A stretch of 64,000 nucleotides of DNA from an uncultured Clostridia bacterium (lineage in GTDB: Bacteria > Bacillota > Clostridia > Christensenellales > Borkfalkiaceae), in assembly GCA_949286835.1 (NCBI GenBank), contig CASEDP010000011.1, forward strand, positions 15,750 to 79,749, read 5' to 3'. The first letter of the stretch is position 1. Each line of letters begins with the position of its first letter. A program made the position numbers and the translations under genes. The notes below the pieces were generated by a model. The model did not search any database and was not told the origin of the DNA. It worked only from the letters and a program-made list of their open reading frames with translations. Shown here in pieces: positions 44,340 to 52,580 of this stretch.

Positions 44340-45712
44340 TGTTTGCGTACATCAACTGTCAATGGCTCGAGGCGGAGGTAATGGACGTCATACGGCTTTT
44401 CGGCGCGGAGGGAGAGACATTCGGGCACTATTTCAACTATTCGGGCGGAAAGTACTTCAATTCGATAGAGTACGGCGACAGGTTTTTCGACTTTGAAAAC
44501 TATGCCGATACGCTCGACGAGGTGGAGTTCAGACGCTACGCCAAGCGGTTTGCAAAGCTGGCGTTTTACTCGGTGCTCTCCGCAGCAAAGGGCGTAAAAT
44601 TCCCCTACGGCGCGCTTACGGGCATAAGACCGACAAAGCTCGCCTATCAGGAGCTCGCCGCAGGGCGCGACTTTAAGGAGCTTTTCAGGACGATGGGCGT
44701 TTCCGAAGAGAACATTGCCCACGTTGCCGAGGTCATTGAGACGCAGAAGGAGGCGTATGACGATTGCGGCGGACAGGATTTGTTCGTTTCTCTTCCGTTC
44801 TGCCCTACAAAGTGCGAATACTGCTCATTCATCACTGCGCCCATATCAAAGACGGCGCACCTTGTCGACGGCTACATAGACTGTCTGGAGCGCGAACTTG
44901 CCTCCGTAAAGGGAATAATGACCCGCCCGAAGAGCATATACGTCGGCGGCGGCACGCCATTTGCAATCTCCGAAAGCCGGCTTGAAAGGGTGCTCGCGGC
45001 AATAAAGTCTCTCGGGCTCGAGGGCGTCGAATACACCGTGGAGGCGGGTCGGCCGGACACCTTCACCCGCGCCAAGTTGCAGCTCTTGAAGGATTACGGC
45101 GTCAGCCGCATATGCGTAAATCCCCAGTCGTTCATCGACGGCACGCTCGTAAAGATAGGCAGAAAGCATACGGCAAAGCAGACCCTCGAAGCGTACGAAA
45201 TGACAAGGGAGTACGGCTTCGACATAAACATAGACCTCATCGCGGGGCTTGCGGACGAGGGACTTGCAGACTTTGAATATTCGCTTAAGACGGCAATTTC
45301 CCTCGACCCGGCAAACATAACCGTCCACACGCTCTCGCTCAAGGCGGGCGCAAAGCTCAAGGAGGAGGTTACTCGCTTAAACGTCAACGGCATAGGCGAG
45401 ATGATTACCCTTTCGCGCAGACTTCTCAAAGAGGCTGGTTATGTGCCCTACTATATGTACAGGCAGAAGTATCAGGCGGGCGGATGGGAAAACTGCGGCT
45501 GGTGCAAGCCGGGCAAGGTAAACGTCTATAATGTAGATGTAATGGAGGAGCGTGCAGACAACGTTGCGGTCGGAGCAAACGCCATCTCCAAGCGAGTATT
45601 TTCGGATGAGGAGCGCATAGAGCGCTATGCGTCGCCCAAAGATATACCAACATATATAGCCAAACTCGATAAAATAATTGAAGAGAGAACTAAACTGTTC
45701 TCTGAAGAATAA
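44339..45712 (+). CDS. hemZ: Radical SAM coproporphyrinogen dehydrogenase HemZ
   Basis: 457 residues from the ATG at 44339, which overlaps the preceding stop (TGATG). Radical SAM site Cys155, Cys159, Cys162 (CPTKCEYC), YVGGGTPFA block and HemN-like EAGRPDT segment. About 150 residues precede the radical SAM core, as in HemZ. Family assignment is oxygen-independent coproporphyrinogen III dehydrogenase, though HemN-like proteins can have other roles and no other heme gene is nearby. Confidence 0.88.
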   Translation: MFAYINCQWLEAEVMDVIRLFGAEGETFGHYFNYSGGKYFNSIEYGDRFFDFENYADTLDEVEFRRYAKRFAKLAFYSVLSAAKGVKFPYGALTGIRPTKLAYQELAAGRDFKELFRTMGVSEENIAHVAEVIETQKEAYDDCGGQDLFVSLPFCPTKCEYCSFITAPISKTAHLVDGYIDCLERELASVKGIMTRPKSIYVGGGTPFAISESRLERVLAAIKSLGLEGVEYTVEAGRPDTFTRAKLQLLKDYGVSRICVNPQSFIDGTLVKIGRKHTAKQTLEAYEMTREYGFDINIDLIAGLADEGLADFEYSLKTAISLDPANITVHTLSLKAGAKLKEEVTRLNVNGIGEMITLSRRLLKEAGYVPYYMYRQKYQAGGWENCGWCKPGKVNVYNVDVMEERADNVAVGANAISKRVFSDEERIERYASPKDIPTYIAKLDKIIEERTKLFSEE

Positions 45713-45714
45713 AA

Positions 45715-45746
45715 ATAACAGCCGCGCCAACAGGCGCGGCTGTTAT
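45715..45746. terminator. Bidirectional terminator after hemZ
   Basis: Perfect 14-bp stem ATAACAGCCGCGCC / GGCGCGGCTGTTAT with a 4-nt loop between convergent genes; T-rich on the plus side. Confidence 0.8.
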
Positions 45747-45754
45747 GTTTTGTA

Positions 45755-46690
45755 CTATGCAAGCAGATAAGCAACTGCCATAGCTGCGGTGGCTATGATT
45801 AAACCTAACGATATAACCGTAAAAAATATTCTCAGACCTCTTTTGTGTATCAGTTTTGACAGTGCAAACGCAATCAGCGATGGTGCAAGCGTGGGCAGTA
45901 AGTTGTAAAGCCCTCCGTCGTTTGAATAGTATATGAATGCTGAACCTGCAAGCGAGGCTATGAGAAGTAAAGTATGTAAAATATGCAGAATTAAATTATT
46001 TCTCTTTGTCGACCTCTCGTTTTTCGGCGTTTTAAGGGTGAAATCGAGCTCTAAATTCTGTTCTTTCTGTAACATATCCTTAGGTGTAATCCAGCCTAAG
46101 CGGAAGTTTGTCGTTTCGCCCTTTTTGTCGGCTACAGTGGTGAATATTTTCCACGAATAGTAGTCGAAATGTTCGCTTGTGGGTACAAATCTGTAATCGT
46201 TCACCCTGCATGACTGCATATTCATATTTAAAGCCGAAAGTTGTTGGGAGCAATAGTTCTCGGCAACTTTTTTTGCTACGTTGGCGGCGCTCAGTTCTCC
46301 GTAGCTCTGCAAAGTAAAAGCGCTTGTCTGGTATGAGCTGTACCCGTAATGGTTTTCTGCAATCCTTGCAGGTTGTTCGTCGCCAGACACCAAAAATACG
46401 TGGTGAGTGGAGCTTACCACATCGTTCATTGTGCGCCTTACATAGCTGCCGTCATCGTATCGCCTGAAACCCTCTGCGGTGCAGTTGATTTCAAGATACC
46501 CTATACATACTTCAGCGTGCAGAAGTTCTGTCGAAATATCTTCCTCTTTGAGGTTTTTCAGTCTTTCGACAAGCTCGGCATTTTTTGTTAGTTGCTTTGC
46601 CTTGAATGTCTCAAGTCTGACTTTTACCGCCTTTATTATGTCGGATGAGGTAAAAGTAAGTTCGGGAACGGTTTTGTCTTTTTCGTCCAT
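45755..46690 (-). CDS. Hypothetical membrane protein with soluble N-terminal region
   Basis: 311 residues, no family recognised. About 230 hydrophilic residues precede three C-terminal membrane helices (about 235-252, 262-280, 288-310). Codons are more AT-rich than in flanking genes, which may indicate a lineage-specific or transferred gene. A good promoter and AAAGGAG precede the ATG. It is divergent from a small Xre regulator, which may control it (inference). Confidence 0.65.
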   Translation of the reverse strand: MDEKDKTVPELTFTSSDIIKAVKVRLETFKAKQLTKNAELVERLKNLKEEDISTELLHAEVCIGYLEINCTAEGFRRYDDGSYVRRTMNDVVSSTHHVFLVSGDEQPARIAENHYGYSSYQTSAFTLQSYGELSAANVAKKVAENYCSQQLSALNMNMQSCRVNDYRFVPTSEHFDYYSWKIFTTVADKKGETTNFRLGWITPKDMLQKEQNLELDFTLKTPKNERSTKRNNLILHILHTLLLIASLAGSAFIYYSNDGGLYNLLPTLAPSLIAFALSKLIHKRGLRIFFTVISLGLIIATAAMAVAYLLA

Positions 46691-46720
46691 AATTTTCTCC
46701 TTTTATCATATTCTGACAAG

Positions 46721-46750
46721 ATTATAACATTCAAAAAGTTATATAGTCAA
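46721..46750 (-). promoter_or_regulatory. Promoter of the 45755-46690 gene
   Basis: Minus strand TTGACT (46750-46745), 18-bp spacer, TATAAT (46726-46721), about 30 nt before the ATG. Confidence 0.7.
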
Positions 46751-46752
46751 GC

Positions 46753-46800
46753 AAATCACTATTTTAACACAGATATTACAGTGGTGATTTTTGGTAGAAT
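46753..46800. promoter_or_regulatory. Putative Xre operator and -10 box in the divergent region
   Basis: AAATCAC (46753-46759) and GTGATTT (46784-46790) form a 7-bp inverted repeat between the divergent genes. TAGAAT (46795-46800) is placed so that transcription would start at the ATG of the Xre gene (46807); no good -35 is seen. Confidence 0.4.
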
Positions 46801-46806
46801 ACGCTT

Positions 46807-47055
46807 ATGGTACTCAATGAACTTATAGCCGAAAAGCTTGAAACGCTCAGGAAGGAAAGGCATATGGGGGTATATACCCTGTGTTCAAAGGCGGCAATCT
46901 CATACGAAACCTATCGCGGAATAAGGATGAAGAAGAATAAGGACATATACCTGCGCACCCTGCTCATCCTTTTAAGGACGCTCGGCGTGACTGCGGAGGA
47001 GTTCTTCTCCGACAGCCGTTTTTCGGACGAGGAGCTGGACATCGACTTCAAATAG
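46807..47055 (+). CDS. Small Xre-type helix-turn-helix regulator
   Basis: 82 residues, Cro/C1-like helix-turn-helix fold (LAEKLETLRKERHMGVYTLCSKAAISYETYRGI, then TLLILLRTLGVTAEEFFS). It lacks a Shine-Dalgarno sequence, and the ATG sits 6 nt after a TAGAAT box. Probably controls itself and the divergent membrane-protein gene. Confidence 0.8.
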   Translation: MVLNELIAEKLETLRKERHMGVYTLCSKAAISYETYRGIRMKKNKDIYLRTLLILLRTLGVTAEEFFSDSRFSDEELDIDFK

Positions 47056-47158
47056 CCGTAATTTTTGTGCGGGCTGAGCCGTGTACTCGCAGCAAAGGTA
47101 CTACCCGTGTAAATTTCGTCCCGGACGGGATAATTTTGCAAAAGGTTGCTCAAAACAT

Positions 47159-47187
47159 TTGCATTTTTTTAATAGTTGTGCTAAACT
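47159..47187 (+). promoter_or_regulatory. Possible rpsO promoter
   Basis: TTGCAT (47159-47164), 17-bp spacer, TAAACT (47182-47187), giving a leader of about 80 nt. S15 often regulates itself through its leader; no specific fold was established here. Confidence 0.5.
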
Positions 47188-47275
47188 TATTTTTGTGTTA
47201 CGGATATCTACGCGACGCGATTACTCTACGCTCTGCCTGGATTTCCGCATATAATCAATTCCATATGGAGGATAA

Positions 47276-47536
47276 ATGAAAATGGAAAAGTCTGAAATCA
47301 TTGCAAAGTACGCAACAAAGCCCGGCGACACGGGTTCCCCCGAAGTGCAGATAGCGCTTCTCACCGAGAGGATCAATCACCTCAACGCACACCTTCAGGA
47401 GCATATCCACGACAACCACTCTAGGCGCGGACTTCTGAAAATGGTAGGTCGTCGCCGCGGTCTTTTGGACTATCTCAAGGAAAAGGATATCGAAAGGTAC
47501 CGTGCAATCGTTGCGGCTCTCAATTTAAGAAAGTAA
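47276..47536 (+). CDS. rpsO: 30S ribosomal protein S15
   Basis: 86-residue S15. The [17 protein letters not shown] start and the [23 protein letters not shown] rRNA-binding region are characteristic. GGAGG lies 5 nt before the ATG at 47276; an ATG at 47282 is also possible. Pairing with pnp is widespread. Confidence 0.97.
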   Translation: MKMEKSEIIAKYATKPGDTGSPEVQIALLTERINHLNAHLQEHIHDNHSRRGLLKMVGRRRGLLDYLKEKDIERYRAIVAALNLRK

Positions 47537-47540
47537 TGTA

Positions 47541-47581
47541 AAAGGGGCGGGCATAGTGTAACTTTGCGCGCCCTTTTTTTT
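47541..47581 (+). terminator. Terminator between rpsO and pnp
   Basis: AAAGGGGCG pairs with CGCCCTTT around a long loop and ends in an 8-T run. Confidence 0.7.
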
Positions 47582-47646
47582 CATACAATCACCCTGCGAC
47601 GGCGTTGCGGGGAAATAAGTTAAAGGAAGTTAAGGAGTAGTAGTAA

Positions 47647-49752
47647 ATGGCACAGAACGCAAATTACAGAAAGTTTTCCCTTGAAATCGGCGGCAGAGAG
47701 GTCGTAATCGAGACGGGAAAATATGCAGAACAGGCTAACGGCGCGTGCGTTGTCCGTTGCGGCGAAACGGCGGTAATGGTAACGGTATGTATGTCCGCTA
47801 CGCCCAGAGAGGGTATGGATTTCTTCCCCCTTCAGGTTGACTATGAAGAGAAGATGTATTCCATAGGCAAAATTCCCGGCGGCTTCAAGAAGAGAGAGGG
47901 CAGGGCAAGCGACAAGGCAATACTCACAAGCCGCCTCATCGACCGTCCCCTTCGTCCCCTTTTCCCCAAGGGACTTTTCAACGACGTCGTAGTAATCGCG
48001 CAGGCAATGTCGGTTGAACCCGACGTGGCGCCCGAACCCCTCGCAATGATAGGTTCGTCGGTGGCAATCGCAATTTCAGATATTCCCTGGGCAGGACCTA
48101 CCGGTTCTGTCGTGGTCGGAATGGTAGACGGCAAGTATGTCATCAACCCCGACCTCAAGGAGAGGGCAAAGAGCGACATTCACCTCAACCTTGCGGGCAC
48201 TAAGGACGCAATCCTTATGATAGAGGCGGGCGCAAACGAAGTTTCCAACGAGGAAATGGTCGGCGCAATTATGTTCGGTCACGAGGAAATCAAGAAGATC
48301 TGTGCCTATATCGAGGATGTAATCGTTCCCGCAGTCGGCAAGAAGAAGCTCGAAATCGAGCTCTATCACGTTCCCGAAGAGCTCGACAAGGAAGTAAGGG
48401 CATACGCCTCCGAAAAGATAGATTGGGCAATCGACACTTTTGACCGTCAGGAGAGGGAGACCCGCCAGGCTCAGGCAGAGGAAGAGATTTTAGAGCATTT
48501 TGCCGAAATCTATCCCGACAACAAGAGGGAGATAAAGGACAGCATCTACTACCTCACCAAGGAAAAGGTGCGCGCAAAGATATTCGACAAGGGCATCCGT
48601 CCCGACGGCAGAGGTTTAAAGGACGTCCGTCCCATCTGGTGCGAAAGGGGCGTTCTCCCCAGAGTTCACGGTTCGGCAGTGTTCACCAGAGGTCAGACCC
48701 AGACGCTTACGACCTGTACTCTCGGTATGCTCGGCGAGGTTCAGAAGCTCGAAGGGCTCGATGAAGAGACCTACAAGAGGTATATGCATCAGTATAACTT
48801 CCCCGGCTACTGCACGGGCGAGGCAAAGGCTCTCCGTTCCCCCGGCAGAAGGGAGATAGGTCACGGCGCATTGGCTGAAAGGGCGCTCGTTCCCGTCATT
48901 CCCTCCGAGGAGGAGTTCCCCTATGCGATAAGGGTCGTAAACGACATTATGTCCTCCAACGGCTCGTCGTCTATGGCTTCGGTCTGCGGCTCGACAATGG
49001 CGCTTATGGATGCGGGCGTTCCCATCAAGGCACCTGTCGCGGGCGTCGCTATGGGGCTTATCAAGAACCAGGAAACGGGCGAATTCAGGGTGATGACCGA
49101 CATTCAGGGTCTCGAGGACTTCCTCGGCGATATGGACTTCAAGGTTGCGGGCACGATGAAGGGCATCACCGCAATCCAGATGGATATCAAGATCAAAGGC
49201 ATCTCCGAAGAGATAATGCACACGGCAATCAACCAGGCAAACGAGGGCAGGCAGTTCATACTGTCCAAGATGCTCGAGTGCGTTCCCGAAGTTGCTCCCC
49301 AGCTCTCCGTATATGCTCCCAAGATTATAAGCTTTGAAATCGACCCCGACAAGATCGGCGACGTCATCGGCAAGCAGGGCTGTGTAATCAAGAAGATTAT
49401 GGAGGAGACGGGCACCGAAATCGAGTTCAACGACGACGACAGCGGCAGGGGCTACATCTCCACGACAGGTCCCATCGAGAACGCAGAGAGGGCAAAGGGC
49501 ATCATTCTGTCGATAGCGCACGACCCCGAAGTCGGCGATATGTTCATCGGCACGGTCGTAAGAACCATTGCAATCGGCGCGTTTGTAGAATTTGCACCCG
49601 GCAAGGACGGTATGATACACATCTCCAAGCTCTCCAACAAGAGGGTTGAAAAGGTAGAGGACGTCGTCAAAGTCGGCGACACCGTAAAGGTGGAAATTAT
49701 CAAGATCGGCGACAAGGGCGTTGACTTAAAGCTCCTCGAAAAGCTCTCTTAA
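47647..49752 (+). CDS. pnp: Polynucleotide phosphorylase
   Basis: 701-residue phosphorolytic 3'-5' exoribonuclease. Two RNase PH domains are separated by a helical domain, followed by KH (KIGDVIGKQGCVIKKI) and S1 (GDMFIGTVVRTIAIGAFVEFAPGKDGMIHIS) domains. The chain ends right after S1, without the tail seen in some bacteria. A strong terminator follows. Confidence 0.97.
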   Translation: MAQNANYRKFSLEIGGREVVIETGKYAEQANGACVVRCGETAVMVTVCMSATPREGMDFFPLQVDYEEKMYSIGKIPGGFKKREGRASDKAILTSRLIDRPLRPLFPKGLFNDVVVIAQAMSVEPDVAPEPLAMIGSSVAIAISDIPWAGPTGSVVVGMVDGKYVINPDLKERAKSDIHLNLAGTKDAILMIEAGANEVSNEEMVGAIMFGHEEIKKICAYIEDVIVPAVGKKKLEIELYHVPEELDKEVRAYASEKIDWAIDTFDRQERETRQAQAEEEILEHFAEIYPDNKREIKDSIYYLTKEKVRAKIFDKGIRPDGRGLKDVRPIWCERGVLPRVHGSAVFTRGQTQTLTTCTLGMLGEVQKLEGLDEETYKRYMHQYNFPGYCTGEAKALRSPGRREIGHGALAERALVPVIPSEEEFPYAIRVVNDIMSSNGSSSMASVCGSTMALMDAGVPIKAPVAGVAMGLIKNQETGEFRVMTDIQGLEDFLGDMDFKVAGTMKGITAIQMDIKIKGISEEIMHTAINQANEGRQFILSKMLECVPEVAPQLSVYAPKIISFEIDPDKIGDVIGKQGCVIKKIMEETGTEIEFNDDDSGRGYISTTGPIENAERAKGIILSIAHDPEVGDMFIGTVVRTIAIGAFVEFAPGKDGMIHISKLSNKRVEKVEDVVKVGDTVKVEIIKIGDKGVDLKLLEKLS

Positions 49753-49799
49753 CGCGCTTAAAATTCAGTTGAAAATCCAGCCATAAGGCAAGGCGGTAC

Positions 49800-49838
49800 G
49801 CCGCCCCGACCGAATTTCGGTCGGGGCGGCATTTTTTC
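49800..49838 (+). terminator. Strong terminator after pnp
   Basis: Perfect 15-bp arms GCCGCCCCGACCGAA / TTCGGTCGGGGCGGC followed by ATTTTTT. Confidence 0.9.
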
Positions 49839-50013
49839 TTAAAAGGTGATTTTTTTAAAGATACGTATATTCGTTTTTTGCGCCAAACGCCGTTCGTTTT
49901 GGACAATTTTCAATCTGTTTTGCACACATTCTTCCCGATTTCAGCGGAAGGAAAAGAAGCTTTTCAAAGGTCTTTTCCGAACACTTTTGTCCGCCTTGCT
50001 TTTCGGCGCTAAG

Positions 50014-50721
50014 TCACTTTTTGAGGTTTGAAAGATAGCTCACGGCGCCCTTGAAAATGGCATACGCCACGGCGCGCTGATAGCTCTCTTCGCCGAGCAG
50101 TCTGTCGTCCTCGGAGTTGGAGAGGAAGCCGCACTCGACAATGACGGAGGGGCTCTCCGTGCACTTTAGCATATAGTAATCGCCGATGAGCGCGGAGTTC
50201 TTCGCCCCGCATTTTTCCATAGCGTTGAGCTCTGCCTGAATGTTTGCGGCGAGCGCGGTGGAAGAGGCGCTGGACTTGGAATAGAACACCGTGCCGCCGC
50301 GGCGGGAGGGCAGAGGACAGAAGTTCTGGTGAACGGAAATGACCATATCTGCGTCATAGTTCTCGATAATCTTTTTCCGCGCCTCCATATCTCTCTTTTT
50401 AAAGCCGGCGGAGGTGTTGCCGTACAGTCCGGACTGCGTCGTTCTCGTCATTATGCAGTTGAAGCCGGCGGCGGCAAACTGCCCTCTTAAAAATCGGGAA
50501 ATGGCAAGGTTGATGTCGGCCTCGTCGTTGCCCGTCACAATGCCCTGCACGCCGTTGTCGATGCCGCCGTGCCCTGCGTCGACGACAATCGTCGGCATAT
50601 CGGGGTTGAGCGTCGTGCTCGCCGCCGAGGCAAAACCCGCAAGCGTGCCTAAGGAAATCGCTGCGGTAATAAGAATGCTTAAAGCTATGATGAAACTTTT
50701 TCTTACAAACAAGGTTTTCAC
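50014..50721 (-). CDS. cwlD: N-acetylmuramoyl-L-alanine amidase, CwlD type
   Basis: 235-residue exported amidase: signal peptide (about 1-33, cut near ASA), then an Amidase_3 domain. Zinc and catalytic blocks are VDAGHGGID, an N-terminal Glu (NDEADINL), SVHQNF and VECGFLSN. Size and single-domain layout match CwlD, which helps make muramic-delta-lactam in the spore cortex and is needed for germination. Assignment to CwlD over other amidases rests on length and sporulation context. The adjacent 49839-50013 shows no gene. Confidence 0.88.
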   Translation of the reverse strand: MKTLFVRKSFIIALSILITAAISLGTLAGFASAASTTLNPDMPTIVVDAGHGGIDNGVQGIVTGNDEADINLAISRFLRGQFAAAGFNCIMTRTTQSGLYGNTSAGFKKRDMEARKKIIENYDADMVISVHQNFCPLPSRRGGTVFYSKSSASSTALAANIQAELNAMEKCGAKNSALIGDYYMLKCTESPSVIVECGFLSNSEDDRLLGEESYQRAVAYAIFKGAVSYLSNLKK

Positions 50722-50740
50722 GCTATATAGTATTGATTTC

Positions 50741-50769
50741 TTGATTTTTTTATGCCTGGGTGATATAAT
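50741..50769 (+). promoter_or_regulatory. Promoter of the mrnC-rlmB-sigH operon
   Basis: TTGATT (50741-50746), 17-bp spacer, perfect TATAAT (50764-50769). Confidence 0.75.
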
Positions 50770-50806
50770 ATACTAAATAATAATGCATATTTTTCGGCGG
50801 TGAAAT

Positions 50807-51202
50807 TTGTTCGGATTATTTTCAAAGATGGACGCAGACAAGGCAAGGCAGCTCAGCCCCGTGACGCTGGCATTCGTCGGCGACGCCGTATATTCGCTCT
50901 ATATCCGACAGAGAGAGGTAGAGAGCGCGGATATGCGCCCCGCGGAGCTGCAGAAGCGCACTTCGGCGCTCGTCTCTGCAACGGGACAGAGCGAGCTTTT
51001 AATGCGCATAGAGGGTGCGTTTACGGAGGAAGAAGCGGCCGTATATCACCGCGGCAGAAACGCAAAAAAGGCGACAAAGAGCAAGAATGCCTCCGTCGCG
51101 GACTATAACCGCTCCACGGGTTTCGAGGCAGTGCTCGGCTATCTCTACCTTACGGGGCGGTATGAGAGAATATCTCAGCTTATAGAGGGGGATAATTTAT
51201 GA
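50807..51202 (+). CDS. mrnC: Mini-ribonuclease III
   Basis: 131-residue RNase III-like nuclease without a double-stranded-RNA-binding domain, which matures 23S rRNA in Bacillus. The LSPVTLAFVGDAVYSLYIRQ block carries the catalytic Asp. The start is probably the TTG at 50807 (GGCGGTG upstream); an ATG at 50828 lacks a ribosome site. The 3' end overlaps rlmB by 4 nt. Confidence 0.92.
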   Translation: MFGLFSKMDADKARQLSPVTLAFVGDAVYSLYIRQREVESADMRPAELQKRTSALVSATGQSELLMRIEGAFTEEEAAVYHRGRNAKKATKSKNASVADYNRSTGFEAVLGYLYLTGRYERISQLIEGDNL

Positions 51203-51918
51203 AGACGGAGGGCAGGAATGCCGTAACCGAGCTGTTAAAGACGGACAAGACCGTCGAAAAGATAATGCTCGAAAAGAATGCTCAGGGTTCGCTGGGCAGA
51301 ATTTTTGCAGAGGCAAGAAAGAAGGGAATAAGGGTGCAGTTCGTCGATAAAAAGGTGCTCGACAAGGAGAGCGCGACGGGGCACCACCAGGGCGTCATCG
51401 CCGTCGCCACCGACTTTAAATACTGCTCTCTCGACGAGATAATCTCCTCTAAGGGGGAAAAGGGCGGCTTTGTCGTGCTCTGCGACGGCATAGAGGACGT
51501 GCACAACCTCGGCTCGGTCATAAGGGTTGCGGAGTGCACGGGTGCCGACGGCGTCGTAATACCCTCGACAAACTCTGCAAGCGTAACGGAGGCGGTCGTC
51601 CGCATCTCTGCGGGCGCGGCAAACCACGTAAGGGTGGCGAAGGTAAATTCGCTCAACCGCGCCGTAGACGAGCTCATGAAGGCGGGCTATTGGCTGTACG
51701 CGCTCGAAGCCGACGGACAGAGCATATATTCCGCCGACCTTTCGGGCAACGTTGCGCTCGTTGTCGGCGGCGAGGACAGCGGCGTAAAGCACCTCACGCG
51801 CGAAAAGTGCGACTTTGTGCTCTCTCTTCCGATGTGCGGCAAGGTAAATTCGCTGAATGCGTCCGTCGCGCTCGGCGTGGCGGCATACGAAGTACTCAGA
51901 AAGAGGCTTGAAAAGTGA
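51199..51918 (+). CDS. rlmB: 23S rRNA (guanosine-2'-O-)-methyltransferase RlmB
   Basis: 239-residue SPOUT methyltransferase of the TrmH family. N-terminal L30e-like substrate domain, then motif 1 DVHNLGSVIRVAECTGADGVV, motif 2 around LVVGGEDSGV and motif 3 LPMCGKVNSLNASVALGVAAYE with the trefoil knot. It overlaps mrnC upstream and sigH downstream by 4 nt. Confidence 0.95.
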   Translation: MKTEGRNAVTELLKTDKTVEKIMLEKNAQGSLGRIFAEARKKGIRVQFVDKKVLDKESATGHHQGVIAVATDFKYCSLDEIISSKGEKGGFVVLCDGIEDVHNLGSVIRVAECTGADGVVIPSTNSASVTEAVVRISAGAANHVRVAKVNSLNRAVDELMKAGYWLYALEADGQSIYSADLSGNVALVVGGEDSGVKHLTREKCDFVLSLPMCGKVNSLNASVALGVAAYEVLRKRLEK

Positions 51919-52481
51919 GTTCGCCCCTTTCAGACGAACAGCTCGTCGCGGCGTTTCACGACGGCGACAAGGACGCGTGCGAGGAGATACTCTCACGCTA
52001 TAAGAACAGGGTGTTGTCCGTAGCAAGGCGGTTTTTTCTGTCCGGTGGCGATGCCGAAGATCTCGTGCAGGAGGGTATGTGCGGGCTGTATTCGGCGATT
52101 GTCGGCTTTTCGGGCGATACGGGTTTTTCGGCGTATGCCAACGCCTGCATCAAAAACCGCATAGTCGACGCGGTAAAGCGCAGCTACAACAGCAAAAACG
52201 CGGCTATGAACGGCTTTCTGCAGCTCTCCGACGAGGGGGACGAGGCAATCTCCGACAATGCCAGCCCCGAAGAGCAGATAATCTTCAGCGAGGCTAAGAG
52301 CGAGATGATGGAAAAGATGATCGGCGCGCTGTCAGACTTCGAGTACAGGGCAATCTGTATGTATATAGACGGCGCGACCCTTCCCGAAATTTCGGGCGCG
52401 ATGGGCAAGACGTACAAGCAGACGGACAACGCCATTTCCCGCGCAAAGAACAAACTTCGTGCGCTGCTCGGAGAAAAGTGA
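51915..52481 (+). CDS. sigH: RNA polymerase sigma factor SigH
   Basis: 188-residue sigma-70-family factor starting at a GTG that overlaps the rlmB stop. Region 2 (DAEDLVQEGMCGLYSAIVGFSGD) and region 4 (LPEISGAMGKTYKQTDNAISRAKNKLR) are clear. The mrnC-rlmB-sigH order is that of Bacillus (minus yacP), which supports sigma-H, the transition-state and early-sporulation factor that normally drives spoIIA. Confidence 0.93.
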   Translation: MSSPLSDEQLVAAFHDGDKDACEEILSRYKNRVLSVARRFFLSGGDAEDLVQEGMCGLYSAIVGFSGDTGFSAYANACIKNRIVDAVKRSYNSKNAAMNGFLQLSDEGDEAISDNASPEEQIIFSEAKSEMMEKMIGALSDFEYRAICMYIDGATLPEISGAMGKTYKQTDNAISRAKNKLRALLGEK

Positions 52482-52580
52482 AATTCGCGGCGGCGGACGG
52501 TAAGGAAAGGGCGTCGCGGCGAAGTCGGGTAAATATAATAAACAAAATCAGCAAACATAAATTGACATTCGGGGGCAAAG

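Noticed and set aside
47067..47279. 70-residue frame before rpsO
   Set aside because: Overlaps the rpsO promoter, leader and start; no protein features.
52482..52580. Possible SRP RNA upstream of dnaX, as in Bacillus
   Set aside because: The 99-bp gap is too short and lacks a long hairpin or the GGUAA/GNAR loop.
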